NCBI GenBank assembly: GCA_963805495.1
Contig: CAWDUQ010000001.1
Span: 620,001-684,000 of the forward strand
Length of the DNA: 64,000 bases
Direction of reading: 5' to 3'
From: DAHUXD01 sp963805495
GTDB lineage: Bacteria > Acidobacteriota > Thermoanaerobaculia > UBA5066 > Gp7-AA6
The notes beneath the pieces were generated by a model. That model ran no database searches. It was not told the origin of the DNA and worked only from the letters and a program-made list of their open reading frames with translations. The position numbers and the translations under genes are program-made. Within the stretch, counting starts at the first letter, position 1; each line of letters opens with the position of its first letter. This document shows, piece by piece, positions 8,709 to 17,611 of this stretch.

Positions 8709-9533
8709 CTACTTCAGGCGTTCCTTCAGGAACGCAATCGTCTTCGGCCAGGCCTCGCGGGTGGCCTTCAGGTTCGCGCCGTCGCGTCCCGACTGGTCGC
8801 GCAGGAAACCATGGCCGGCGCCCGGGTAGATGTGCGGCTCGAAGAACTTGCCGAGCTTCTTCATCTCGGCCTCGGCCGGCGGGATCGTGGCGTCCACGCG
8901 CGCGTCGTCGCCGCCGTAGTGGCCGAGCACCGGCGCCTTGATCGCCGCGAGCACCGGCGCGTCGGGGGAGCTGCCGTAGAAGACGACGGCGGCGTCGAGG
9001 GCGGGCTGCGCCCCGGCGTAAGCGAAGCTCTTCCCGCCGCCCCAGCAGAAGCCGACGGTCGCCGTCCTGCCGTTGCCTGCCGGGATCCTGAGTGCCCAGT
9101 CCCGCACGGCGTTGAGCCGCTTGTTCGCCTCTTCGGGCGAAATGCCGCGGACGAGGGCGACGACGTCGTCCCGGCTCGCGACGGAGTCGGTGCCGCCGCC
9201 GTTGGGCCCGAGCCCGGAGACCATGTCGGGGGCGACGGCGATGAAGCCCTCTTTCGCGAGCTGGTCTGCGACGCCGCGGAGCCAGTCGGTCAGGCCGAAC
9301 ACTTCCTGGATCACGATGACGATCCCGGCCTTGTCGCTGCGCTCCGGGTACGAGATCCAGGTCTTGAGCGCCGGTCCCCCGGGATTCGGCACGTCGACGT
9401 ATTCGCCGTGCCGGGGCGATGCGTCGAGAGCGGCCTTCGCCTGCTCGGCCGGCGGCGGCAGGGACGCGTCGCGGGCGGGCGCGTCGGCGGTCCGGGTCAT
9501 CAGGAGCGAGGAGAGGAGCAGCGCGTGGAGCAT
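8709..9533 (-). CDS. Dienelactone hydrolase family protein, exported
   Basis: A 274-residue alpha/beta hydrolase with an N-terminal signal-like stretch (MLHALLLSSLLM). The nucleophile elbow GFCWGG, near residue 160, has the Cys typical of dienelactone hydrolases. The other triad residues are probably the Asp in YGGDDARVD and the His in GAGHGF. The oxyanion region QEVFGL is also typical. Family members hydrolyse lactones and small esters; the substrate cannot be told here. AGGAGG precedes the start, and a TAGAAT -10-like hexamer lies further upstream. The gene is monocistronic. Confidence 0.9.
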   Translation of the reverse strand: MLHALLLSSLLMTRTADAPARDASLPPPAEQAKAALDASPRHGEYVDVPNPGGPALKTWISYPERSDKAGIVIVIQEVFGLTDWLRGVADQLAKEGFIAVAPDMVSGLGPNGGGTDSVASRDDVVALVRGISPEEANKRLNAVRDWALRIPAGNGRTATVGFCWGGGKSFAYAGAQPALDAAVVFYGSSPDAPVLAAIKAPVLGHYGGDDARVDATIPPAEAEMKKLGKFFEPHIYPGAGHGFLRDQSGRDGANLKATREAWPKTIAFLKERLK

Positions 9534-9692
9534 GGAGACCTCCTGTTCGTCCGAGCCGGATTCTAAGGCGCTTCCGCCTCGCCCTCGAGCTTCGCCAGGG
9601 TCCCCACCCGCACGGATCGTCCGAAGTGTCGGCGGCTCGCGCGAACCCGCCGTGGACGAGGGTGGACCCGCGTCCGGCCCCCGACGCCTTCG

Positions 9693-10580
9693 CTACTCGG
9701 GACGCAGGGCGTCGAGGGGATCGGTCCGCGCGCCAATCCGGGAACTCGCTGTCCGCTTCCGGACAACCTTCCGTTTCGCGACGCCGCGAGGCTGGCAGGT
9801 TTCGCAGGCGAACATGCGCCGCGCCGAGAGAGGGAACTCGCGGATCGGCGTTGCGCAACGCCGGCAGACCTCCGCCTGGTACACGTAGAAGGCATCCTCC
9901 CGGGCGGCGCGTCCCGAGAGCGGGTGCGCGGGCTCCCGCGCGGCGACGGTGCGGACCCGGGCCTGGACGACGCCGCGGCGCATGAGCCGGCGGATCGTCC
10001 GCCACAGCGCGTTCCACTCGTGCGGCGTCACCCGCCCGCTCGCGCGGAGCGGATGGATGCCCGTCAGGTACAGCGCCTCGTTGCGGTAGATGTTTCCGAC
10101 TCCCGAGAGCACCCGCTGATCGAGGAGGGCGTCACCGATCGCGCGCTGGCCCCGGCGCTGGAGCTCGCGCCACACGCGGTCCGGATCGAAATCGCTTCGC
10201 AACGGGTCCGGCCCCAGGCGCTCGAGGAGCGCGCGCCGCGCGAACTCGGGGATCAACTCGCAGGTGGGCGGGCCGATGAGGTCCGTCGCCACCTCCCTGG
10301 TCGACAGGCGCATCCGCACCGTCGGGCGGGGTTCCGGCGCACGGCGCGCGTAGCGATAGAACCAGCCTGCCATCCCAAGGTGCACGTGGACGACGAGCCC
10401 GCCGCTCCAGTGATGAAAGAGGTGCTTGCCGAAGGCTTCCGCGCGCCGGAACTGCCGTCCGTCGAGCCGTTTCGCTTCCCGCGAGAAGCGGCCCTGGGGC
10501 GAGTCGACGGTCACCCGCCGGCCGGCGAAGTCCTCGTTGTGGAGCCTCGCGAAGCGGTGGATGGTGTCGCCCTCGGGCAT
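9693..10580 (-). CDS. nei: Endonuclease VIII-like DNA glycosylase
   Basis: A 295-residue Fpg/Nei-family base-excision repair enzyme. It starts MPEGDTIH: Pro2 is the Schiff-base nucleophile and Glu3 the general acid. The helix-two-turn-helix motif contains LLDQRVLSGVGNIYRNE, and a C-terminal zinc finger has two Cys pairs (CRRC and CETC). MPEGD is the invariant N terminus, which fixes the start. The MPEGDTIH start and overall layout point to Nei rather than Fpg. A -10-like hexamer lies 7 nt upstream, so the mRNA is probably leaderless. The gene is divergent from the AsmA gene. Confidence 0.93.
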   Translation of the reverse strand: MPEGDTIHRFARLHNEDFAGRRVTVDSPQGRFSREAKRLDGRQFRRAEAFGKHLFHHWSGGLVVHVHLGMAGWFYRYARRAPEPRPTVRMRLSTREVATDLIGPPTCELIPEFARRALLERLGPDPLRSDFDPDRVWRELQRRGQRAIGDALLDQRVLSGVGNIYRNEALYLTGIHPLRASGRVTPHEWNALWRTIRRLMRRGVVQARVRTVAAREPAHPLSGRAAREDAFYVYQAEVCRRCATPIREFPLSARRMFACETCQPRGVAKRKVVRKRTASSRIGARTDPLDALRPE

Positions 10581-10587
10581 GGCCGAG

Positions 10588-10593
10588 ACTTTA
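10588..10593 (-). promoter_or_regulatory. -10 hexamer TAAAGT, leaderless-type promoter for nei
   Basis: TAAAGT (minus strand) ends 7 nt before the nei ATG at 10580, and there is no Shine-Dalgarno in between. Confidence 0.45.
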
Positions 10594-10629
10594 ATGCCGT
10601 CGACCCACGTGCGGGGCCTTCCAATGGAG

Positions 10630-10635
10630 TAGGTT
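10630..10635 (+). promoter_or_regulatory. -10 hexamer TAGGTT, leaderless-type promoter
   Basis: TAGGTT ends 6 nt before the ATG at 10642, with no Shine-Dalgarno. It lies back to back with the nei promoter in the 61-nt divergent spacer. Confidence 0.4.
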
Positions 10636-10641
10636 GGCGTC

Positions 10642-12831
10642 ATGAAACCCGGATCCCGGCGTCTCCTCCGCATCCTTGCCGCGGCGGCGGCCGTTCTCGT
10701 CCTGCTCCTCTTCGCTCTGCCGTTTCTCGTCCCGCTCGATTCCGTGCGCGCGCGGGTCGTTGCCGCGGCGGAGGCGGCCCTTCACCGGAAAGTCGAGATC
10801 GGGACGATGCGTCTCCAGATTTTCTCGGGTCTCGGCGCCGGCGCCGAGAAGGTCGTCGTGCGGAACCAGGAGGGCTGGGAGAGCCCTTCACTCCTCTCGG
10901 CCGACGCGGTTTCGTTCAAGGTCGCTTTCTGGCCGCTCCTCTCGCGCCGCGTCGAGGTGCGCCGCGTCGTGCTCCGGGGCGTGACGCTGACGATCGAGCG
11001 GTCGCCCTCGGGGAAGCTCAACATCGACGACTTCATCTCCGCCGGCTCGCGGGACAGCGCCCCCGCCACGCAGGCCGCGGCCGCCGCGCTCTCCGTGTCG
11101 CGAATCGAGATCGAGCGCGGCCGCGCCGCCTTCGTCGACCGCAAGGTCGCATCCGGAAAGACCGCGACCCTGGCCGTCGACGATCTGACCGGACGCATCA
11201 CGGACGTGGGGCCGGCGACGCCCGCCGCATTCGATCTCTCGGCGCGGTTTCTCGCGCCCTCGGGCCGCAACGTCACCCTGAAGGGGACGTTCGGCCCACC
11301 GCCGACGAGCGGGCCCGTCGGCCGGACGCCGCTGAAGGCCGCTTTTTCCGCAAAGGACCTCGGTCTGAAGGGCCTCGCCCCCTGGGTCGCCGCGTTCGAG
11401 TCGACCGATCCGGGGGAGTTTTCGTCGAGCGGCACGGCCGAAGGCGAACTGCTCGGTGCGCTCGGGATCTCCGGCCGGGTTGCCCTCGTGACCGCCGGCG
11501 GGGCTTCGCCCGTTCCGGACGCCGACGGGACGTTCGCGCTCGCCCTCGACTGGGGAGCGGGCACGGTCGCGATCACGAACACTCTGCTGTCGGCCGCCAA
11601 CCTGCCGCTGAAGGTCGAGGGCCGCATCGACGGCCTGCGCAGGGAGCCGCGCATGGACATTCGCCTGTCGACGCCCGGCGACGTCTCCATCGACAGCGTC
11701 ACGGGACTTCCCGGGATCGCGGGAACGCTTCCGGAGGGCGTGAAACTCTCCGGGCGCGCGCGGCTCGAGGCACGCATCCAGGGCCCGACGTCCGACCTCA
11801 ACATGCAGGCGACCGTGGAGGCCGCGCCCTTCGCCGTCGAATCCAAGGGAGGAGCGATGGTGTCCGCGGCCTCGGCCCGCGCGACGCTCGCCTCGCGGGG
11901 TCCGGCCCCGATGGCCGGCCGGTTCACGATCCCGTCGGGAAAGCTCCGCGACGTTCCCTTCGAGAGCCTCGTCGCCGACTGGACCTGGGACAAGGGCGCG
12001 CTCACGCTCGTCCCGTCCGCGACGGTCTACGGCGGGACGATTTCGGCGCGCGTGCAGTCCGACTTCGCGCACGCGAATTCCGATTCGCACGTGTCCTTCG
12101 ACCTCCGGGGCGTCGAGGCGAAGTCCCTCCTCGAGTCGGCGACCTCGCTCCGCGGAGTCTTTTCGGGGCGGCTCGAAGGCAAGCTCGCGATCGCGAGCCG
12201 AGGTCTCGGGTGGGAGGCGATCTCGAAGACGGGCCGGGGGGAGGGGCGGATCTCGGTCGCGGAGGCGGACCTGCGCACCGTACAGCTCATGCCGGAGGTC
12301 GCCCGCGCGCTCGCGGCCGTCGGGAAGGTCGCCGGATTCCAGGTGCCGGCGAGTCTGGAGTCGACGAAGTTCTCGACGCTCGAGACGTCGCTTCGGCTCG
12401 CGGACGGCCGCGTCGCGACGCCCGACCTGAAGCTGTCGGGCCGCGACGTCGCCGCAACGGCCGACGGCTCGATCGGCCTCGACCGGACGATCTCCTACCA
12501 GGGCCGCATCGTCCTCGGTCCGGGCGTCGTGAAGAGTCTCGGCGGCGCCGGCCGATACCTCGCGGATTCCGAAGGGAAGCTCGCGCTCCCGTTTCGCGCC
12601 GCGGGGCCGATCGCATCGCCGAAGGTCACGATCGACGAGAGCATCGTCCTCGATCTCGGCCGCCGGGTGCTCGCCCGGGAGGCCGGGGAGAAGCTCGGCG
12701 GGACGGCCGGCCAGGTTCTCGGCAGCGTCCTCGAGGGCGGGGACGGGAAGGCCGCGAACCCGACGGACCTGCTCCAGCAGTTTCTGAAGCCTCCGCCGCC
12801 CACGCCCACGCCCACGCCTCGGCCCCGATAA
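10642..12831 (+). CDS. AsmA family envelope protein
   Basis: A 729-residue protein with one N-terminal membrane anchor (residues 8-32) and a long periplasmic beta-rich body. The N-terminal pattern (VRARVVAAAEAALHRKVEIG, then GVTLTIERSPSGKLNIDDFI) is typical of AsmA proteins, which belong to the bridge-like lipid-transport group acting between inner and outer membrane. The C-terminal region contains the usual AsmA repeat of glycine-rich strands and ends in a Pro-Thr tail. It is followed after 11 nt by the DUF4197 gene, probably in one operon. Confidence 0.85.
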   Translation: MKPGSRRLLRILAAAAAVLVLLLFALPFLVPLDSVRARVVAAAEAALHRKVEIGTMRLQIFSGLGAGAEKVVVRNQEGWESPSLLSADAVSFKVAFWPLLSRRVEVRRVVLRGVTLTIERSPSGKLNIDDFISAGSRDSAPATQAAAAALSVSRIEIERGRAAFVDRKVASGKTATLAVDDLTGRITDVGPATPAAFDLSARFLAPSGRNVTLKGTFGPPPTSGPVGRTPLKAAFSAKDLGLKGLAPWVAAFESTDPGEFSSSGTAEGELLGALGISGRVALVTAGGASPVPDADGTFALALDWGAGTVAITNTLLSAANLPLKVEGRIDGLRREPRMDIRLSTPGDVSIDSVTGLPGIAGTLPEGVKLSGRARLEARIQGPTSDLNMQATVEAAPFAVESKGGAMVSAASARATLASRGPAPMAGRFTIPSGKLRDVPFESLVADWTWDKGALTLVPSATVYGGTISARVQSDFAHANSDSHVSFDLRGVEAKSLLESATSLRGVFSGRLEGKLAIASRGLGWEAISKTGRGEGRISVAEADLRTVQLMPEVARALAAVGKVAGFQVPASLESTKFSTLETSLRLADGRVATPDLKLSGRDVAATADGSIGLDRTISYQGRIVLGPGVVKSLGGAGRYLADSEGKLALPFRAAGPIASPKVTIDESIVLDLGRRVLAREAGEKLGGTAGQVLGSVLEGGDGKAANPTDLLQQFLKPPPPTPTPTPRPR

Positions 12832-12842
12832 GGAGGACCGTC

Positions 12843-13553
12843 ATGCGCACGCGTCTTTTCCTCGCCGTCGTTCTTCTTTCCATCGCCTCGACTTCCCTGG
12901 CGCAGATCGACCTGGGGAAGATCTTCGGTTCCGACTCGAAATCGAAGCTCTCCAACGGCGACATCGTCGCCGGCCTCAAGGAAGCGCTCGAGGTCGGGAC
13001 GACCAACACCGTCGACCTGACCGGCCAGGTCGACGGTTACTTCGCCAACGCGGCGATCAAGATCCTCCTGCCGTCGCAGTTTCAGAGCGTCGAGCAGGGG
13101 CTCCGCCTCATCGGGCAGGGTCAGAAGGTCGACGAGCTCGTCCTCGGGATGAACCGCGCGGCGGAGAAGGCGGCGCCCGCGGCCAGGGACATCTTCTGGG
13201 GCGCCATCAAGGGGATGACGTTCGAGGACGCGCGGCAGATTCTCGCGGGAGGGGACACGGCCGCGACGGAGTACTTCCGGGCGAAGACGAGCGACACGCT
13301 CACGGCGGCCTTTCGCCCGGTCGTCGACGACACGATGAAGCAGGTCGGCGTCGTCCAGCAGTACGAGCAGCTCGTCGGCGCCTACAAGTCCGTTCCGTTC
13401 GCGTCGAGCCTTCCGTCCGTCGACATCCAGGCCTACGTCGTCGGCAAGGCCCTCGACGGCCTCTTCCTCGTGCTGGGGGAGCAGGAGAAGAAGATCCGGA
13501 CGAACCCGGCGGCGCAGGTCACGGACCTGTTGAAGAAAGTCTTCGGCAAGTAG
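12843..13553 (+). CDS. DUF4197 family exported protein
   Basis: A 236-residue protein with a signal peptide (residues 1-20, cut after SLAQ). The mature part matches DUF4197: GLKEALEVGTTNTVD, then KILLP, FWGAIKGMTFEDARQIL and the end-region LDGLFLVLGEQEKKIRTNP. This family is periplasmic or lipoprotein-like and of unknown function. A strong Shine-Dalgarno (AAGGAGG) precedes the ATG. It is cotranscribed with the AsmA gene. Its TAG stop lies inside a dispersed GTAGGGGC repeat. Confidence 0.88.
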   Translation: MRTRLFLAVVLLSIASTSLAQIDLGKIFGSDSKSKLSNGDIVAGLKEALEVGTTNTVDLTGQVDGYFANAAIKILLPSQFQSVEQGLRLIGQGQKVDELVLGMNRAAEKAAPAARDIFWGAIKGMTFEDARQILAGGDTAATEYFRAKTSDTLTAAFRPVVDDTMKQVGVVQQYEQLVGAYKSVPFASSLPSVDIQAYVVGKALDGLFLVLGEQEKKIRTNPAAQVTDLLKKVFGK

Positions 13554-13608
13554 GGGCGGCCCCGTGGCGGCCCGGTTGGGGGAGGGCGGGACGAGCCCGG
13601 CCCCTACG
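13550..13608. repeat. Two inverted copies of the dispersed GTAGGGGC-type repeat
   Basis: One copy (13550-13575) begins GTAGGGGCGGCCCC on the plus strand, and a second (13584-13608) lies in reverse orientation ending CCCCTACG. The TAG/CTA inside the repeat forms the stop codon of the DUF4197 gene (plus) and of the antiporter gene (minus). The pair may also act as a bidirectional terminator between the convergent genes. Confidence 0.7.
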
Positions 13609-15217
13609 ACGCGGGACCGGCATCAGCCCGTGGCGGCCCCGACGTCGGGCTCGTGGGTCCGCCCGCGGCCTTACGCCAGGCCTCGAGGCCGCCCTTCAGG
13701 GCCCAGGCCTGGAAGCCCATGCTGCGCAGTTTCTCCGCGATCCTGACGCTCGTGGCGTCGTCCATGTCGTAGGCGACGATCGCCTGGTCGCGCGGCCGCG
13801 GGGCGGCCCAGCCGTCGACCTCGTCCGGCGGCACGCGGACGCTCCCCGGGATTCCGCCGGGGTCCTTCTCGTGGCTCGAACGCGACCGAACGTCGAGAAT
13901 GAGAGGGAGATCGTCGGTCGCCCTCCAGGGCAGGAGGTCCCGCGCCTCGACCGTCGGCGGCCGTCCGATCTTGACGGCCCCGGAGCGCAGCAGGTCCGCC
14001 GCGCTGCTGACCCGCTCCTCGGCCAGCGTCTCGCGGGCCACGCGGGCGGCGTACCGTCCCGCCAGCGGAGTGGCCGAGACGCCGTGCAGGACGACCGAAA
14101 CGGTCACGACGAACCCGGCGATCGCGAGGATGGTCTGGGCGCCGGGGAGCTTCGCCTGCACGACGAGGAGCGCGAGCAGCAGCGACGCCAGCCCGCGCGG
14201 CCCGAACCAGGCGATGAAGGCGCGCGCGCTGCCCGAGACCGAGGCGTTGCGCAGCACGATCGCGATGGCCGCCGGGCGCGCGACGAAGAGCGTGACCCCG
14301 GCGAGCGCGAATGTCGCGGCCAACGGCACCGTGCCGACGAGCGTCGAGAGCACGGCGCCGAACAGGATGAAGGCGAACAGCATGATCATCTCGGACGTCG
14401 CGTCGCCATACTCGAGGAAACAGTCGCAGAGCTTCAGATCGAGAGCGGCGATGGCGGCGCCCGCAGCGAAGGCGGCGAGGAATCCGTCGCCGCCGACGCC
14501 GACGGCCGCCGTGTACGTCGCGAAGACGAGGCCCATGCCGTAAAGGGACTGGTACTCCCGGCGGATGCCGAAATGGCGGTCCATCCACGACATGAGCCAC
14601 GCGCCCGCGGCGCCGATCCCGAATCCGAGCGCGGGCCCGAGCACGAGGAGCTTGCCGAGAGCCAGCGCCCACTCGCCGGCTCCGGAGGCTTCGGCCCGGA
14701 CGACCGCGATGGTGATGAGAACGACCGGGAGGACCACGATGTCGTTCGTCGCGGCTTCCGTCGTCAGCGACTGTCGAACCGCACCCGGGATTCGCTTGTC
14801 GCGAACGACGTCGCGCACCACGACCGGGTCGGTGGAGGAGAGAATCGCGCCGACGAGGATCGAGGCCGCCAGGCCCAGTCCGAGAAGGAAGTGCGCGGCC
14901 GCGGCGACGATGACGAGCGTCAGGATCGTGCCGGGCCCGAGCACCAGCGAAGGGACCAGCCACTCGCTGGAAGACCGGTCGAACTTCATCCGGACGGCGT
15001 CGAGGAAAAGCACCAGCGCCAGGGTGACGGTCGCCACCGCCTCGAGCATGGGGGAGTCGGACGCCGTCGAGATCAGGCCCCGGCTCCCGAGCAGGAACCC
15101 GAGCCCGAGAAAGATCATGGGGAACGAAAGGGGCGCCCGCGACACGAACCCTTCGGCGAGGCCGGCGAAGATCAGAACGAATGCCGCAAGGCCGAGGAGC
15201 GTCAGCAGATCGGGCAC
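13604..15217 (-). CDS. CPA1-type cation/proton antiporter fused to a rhodanese-like domain
   Basis: A 537-residue protein. Residues 1-400 hold about 12 hydrophobic segments with the features of Na+(K+)/H+ antiporters, including ILSSTDPVVVRDV and TEAATNDIVVLPVV (paired Asn-Asp in the ion site). Residues 420-525 are a rhodanese-like domain (ILDVRSRSSHEKDPGGIPGS). The active-site Cys of rhodanese is absent: the loop reads AYDMDDATSV, so the domain is probably a regulatory binding module. A GTG start at 15217 was chosen because TAGAAT sits 7 nt before it. An ATG at 15265 is the alternative. Confidence 0.85.
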   Translation of the reverse strand: MPDLLTLLGLAAFVLIFAGLAEGFVSRAPLSFPMIFLGLGFLLGSRGLISTASDSPMLEAVATVTLALVLFLDAVRMKFDRSSSEWLVPSLVLGPGTILTLVIVAAAAHFLLGLGLAASILVGAILSSTDPVVVRDVVRDKRIPGAVRQSLTTEAATNDIVVLPVVLITIAVVRAEASGAGEWALALGKLLVLGPALGFGIGAAGAWLMSWMDRHFGIRREYQSLYGMGLVFATYTAAVGVGGDGFLAAFAAGAAIAALDLKLCDCFLEYGDATSEMIMLFAFILFGAVLSTLVGTVPLAATFALAGVTLFVARPAAIAIVLRNASVSGSARAFIAWFGPRGLASLLLALLVVQAKLPGAQTILAIAGFVVTVSVVLHGVSATPLAGRYAARVARETLAEERVSSAADLLRSGAVKIGRPPTVEARDLLPWRATDDLPLILDVRSRSSHEKDPGGIPGSVRVPPDEVDGWAAPRPRDQAIVAYDMDDATSVRIAEKLRSMGFQAWALKGGLEAWRKAAGGPTSPTSGPPRADAGPAS

Positions 15218-15224
15218 GGCCGGG

Positions 15225-15230
15225 ATTCTA
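15225..15230 (-). promoter_or_regulatory. -10 hexamer TAGAAT, leaderless-type promoter for antiporter
   Basis: TAGAAT (minus strand) ends 7 nt before the GTG at 15217, with no Shine-Dalgarno. Confidence 0.45.
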
Positions 15231-15321
15231 TGGCGCGAGTCGAGGCAAACCCGGGCGGCCGCCATACGTATCCACACGCATCGGCCGGGCGGAGCCCTGC
15301 CGCCAATAGGGAGGAAAGACC

Positions 15322-17370
15322 TTGAAATTCGCTCGCTCGATCCTCGGGATCGTCGCCGTCGTGTCCGCCGGCGCTCTGCCCGCCTCCCCGGCCGCAGAGA
15401 CACTGCCCCCGCCCGCCAAATCGCTGTCGCCCGCCGACATGGACCCGAAGGCCGGGGCCTGCGTCGACTTCTACCAGTACGCCGTCGGGGGATGGCTCGG
15501 GAGGAACCCGATCCCCCCGGACCGCCCCCGTTGGGGCTCGTTCGACGAGCTGCGGCAGCACAACCTCGACGACCTGCGGAAGATCCTCGACGGGCTCGCC
15601 GCCGACGCGTCGTCGTCTCCGGCCGGGTCCGAGGAGAGGAAGCTCGGAGACTTCTACGGCGCCTGCATGGACGAGGCCGCGATCGAGGCCTCGGGGATGA
15701 AGCCGATCGAGCCGGAACTCGCCCGGATCGACTCGATCAAGAGCCTGGCGGCGCTCCGCGAAGAGATTGCCGTCCTGCAGACGATGGGCGTGAACGTCCT
15801 CTTTCAGTTCGGGTCGGAGGAAGACCGCAAGGACTCCTCCAGAGTCATCGCCGCTGCACTGCAGGGCGGCCTCGGGATGCCCGACCGGGACTATTACACG
15901 AAGACCGACGCCAAGTCCGTGGAGCTCCGCGCGAAGTACGTCGCGCACGTGCAGAACATGCTGACGCTCGGGGGCGCGTTGCCCGAGACCGCGGCCGCCG
16001 AAGCGAAGGCGATCATGGATCTCGAGACGAGGCTCGCCGAGGTGTCGCAGAGCAAGGTCGACTCTCGGAACCCCGACAAGACCTATCACCCCATGACCGT
16101 CGCGGAATTCGCGAAGGAAGCGCCGAGCTACGCCTGGACGGCTTACTTCGCCGAACAGAAGGTGCCGGCGGGCGCCCCGGTCAACGTCTGGCAACCGTCC
16201 TACTTCCAGGCGACGGACAAGCTCCTGACCTCGGTGCCGCTCTCGACGTGGAAGGCGTACCTTCGCTGGCGCCTCCTGGCTGCGGCTGCGCCGACGCTGA
16301 CGAAGGCGTTCGTGGAGGAAGACTTCGCCTTCAACGGCCGAACGCTCGCCGGGACGCCGGAGATCCAGCCTCGCTGGAAGCGCTGTGTCGCCGCGACGGA
16401 CAGGGCGATGGGCATGGCGCTCGGCCACGCCTACGTCAAGGAGTACTTCCCACCGGAGGCCAAGAAGCGCGCGGACGAGCTCGTGAAGAACCTCCTGCTC
16501 GCTTTGAGCGACGACCTCCGAACGTTGACCTGGATGGGCGAGTCGACGAAGAAGGCGGCTGCCGCGAAGGTCGCGGCGTTCCGGCTGCGCATCGGCTACC
16601 CGGACCAGTGGCGCGATTACTCGGGTCTTTCGATCGCGCGCGCGTCCTACTCCGCCAACTTCGTGGCGGCGACGCAGTTCGAGTGGAAGCGGGACATCGC
16701 CAAGATCGGGAAGCCCACGGACGTCAACGACTGGGGCATGACGCCGGCGACGGTGAACGCCTCCTACAGTCCGGCCAAGAACGCGCTGACCTTTCCGGCG
16801 GGCATTCTCCAGCCCCCCTTCTTCTATCCGGAGGGCGACGATGCCATCAACTACGGCTCGATGGGCGGTGCCATCGGCCACGAGATCACTCACGGCTTCG
16901 ACAACTCCGGCCGCAAGTTCGACGCGAAGGGAAACCAGGTCGACTGGTGGACCGCGGAGGACGCGAAGGCTTTCGACGAGCGGGCGAAGTGCATCATCCA
17001 GCAGTTCGACGGCTACTTCGTCGCGCCGGATCTCCATGAGAACGGCGAGCTCGTGCAGGGCGAATCGATCGCCGACCTCGGCGGGCTCACGATCGCGTAC
17101 CGCGCGTTCCGGATGAGCCTCGAGGGCAAGCCCGCGCCGGCCCCGATCGACGGGTTCTCGGCCGACCAGCGCTTCTTCCTCGCGTGGGCGCGCGTCTGGG
17201 CATCGAACAACCGTCCCGAGTTCGCGCGCCTCCTCGCCCAGACCAACGAGCACCCGCTCGGCAAGTACCGCGCGGTCGGGACCGTCGTCAACATGCCGGA
17301 GTTCGCCAGGGCGTTCGCGTGCACCGGCGGAACGCCGATGGTCAAAGAGGTGCGCTGCCAGATCTGGTGA
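15322..17370 (+). CDS. M13 family zinc metallopeptidase (neprilysin/PepO-like), exported
   Basis: A 682-residue secreted endopeptidase with a signal peptide (residues 1-27) and a TTG start preceded by GGGAGGAA. The zinc motif HEITH lies in GGAIGHEITHGFDNSGR near residue 520, and the third zinc ligand is the Glu of ESIADLGGL near 580. The N-terminal M13 domain (ACVDFYQYAVGGW) and the conserved final Cys-x-x-Trp (CQIW) are present, so it looks complete. M13 enzymes cleave small peptides in the periplasm or outside. It is monocistronic and divergent from the antiporter. Confidence 0.95.
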   Translation: MKFARSILGIVAVVSAGALPASPAAETLPPPAKSLSPADMDPKAGACVDFYQYAVGGWLGRNPIPPDRPRWGSFDELRQHNLDDLRKILDGLAADASSSPAGSEERKLGDFYGACMDEAAIEASGMKPIEPELARIDSIKSLAALREEIAVLQTMGVNVLFQFGSEEDRKDSSRVIAAALQGGLGMPDRDYYTKTDAKSVELRAKYVAHVQNMLTLGGALPETAAAEAKAIMDLETRLAEVSQSKVDSRNPDKTYHPMTVAEFAKEAPSYAWTAYFAEQKVPAGAPVNVWQPSYFQATDKLLTSVPLSTWKAYLRWRLLAAAAPTLTKAFVEEDFAFNGRTLAGTPEIQPRWKRCVAATDRAMGMALGHAYVKEYFPPEAKKRADELVKNLLLALSDDLRTLTWMGESTKKAAAAKVAAFRLRIGYPDQWRDYSGLSIARASYSANFVAATQFEWKRDIAKIGKPTDVNDWGMTPATVNASYSPAKNALTFPAGILQPPFFYPEGDDAINYGSMGGAIGHEITHGFDNSGRKFDAKGNQVDWWTAEDAKAFDERAKCIIQQFDGYFVAPDLHENGELVQGESIADLGGLTIAYRAFRMSLEGKPAPAPIDGFSADQRFFLAWARVWASNNRPEFARLLAQTNEHPLGKYRAVGTVVNMPEFARAFACTGGTPMVKEVRCQIW

Positions 17371-17599
17371 CCGTCGCGGGAGCGCGCTCCGCGGCCTGAC
17401 TCGGGAATCGGAACCTTCGACCCGCCGAACGGCAAATTGCGCGAGGAATCTCCGCGAGCGCAGCGGAGGACGCCTCGCGCCGCGGGAGCGAGCGGAAGTG
17501 AGGTGGCCAGCCCTGCGGTCGAGCCCGCATCCGGGCGAGCCGCAGGGTGGTGCGCCCGAAGGGCGCAGGACACCGAGCGCACGCGAGCGACGGGGGCTC
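17371..17599. repeat. Intergenic region with a cluster of hairpin-forming repeats
   Basis: There is no gene in this stretch. It contains several inverted repeats in a row: an imperfect one around 17440-17490 with the TCCGC/GCGGA arms, CCCTGCGG...CCGCAGGG at 17511-17547, and TGCGCCC-GAA-GGGCGCA at 17551-17567. The first may terminate the M13 transcript. The series looks like a composite palindromic repeat unit. Confidence 0.5.
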
Positions 17600-17605
17600 T
17601 ACAAT
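17600..17605 (+). promoter_or_regulatory. -10 hexamer TACAAT, leaderless-type promoter
   Basis: TACAAT ends 6 nt before the GTG at 17612, and no Shine-Dalgarno is present. Confidence 0.45.
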
Positions 17606-17611
17606 CCGGGT

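Noticed and set aside
9924..13553. A 1209-codon open frame spanning nei, AsmA and DUF4197.
   Set aside because: Its AsmA part is out of frame with the real gene, and only the last 236 codons are the DUF4197 protein. The rest is Arg/Gly/Pro-rich, typical of GC-rich shadow frames.
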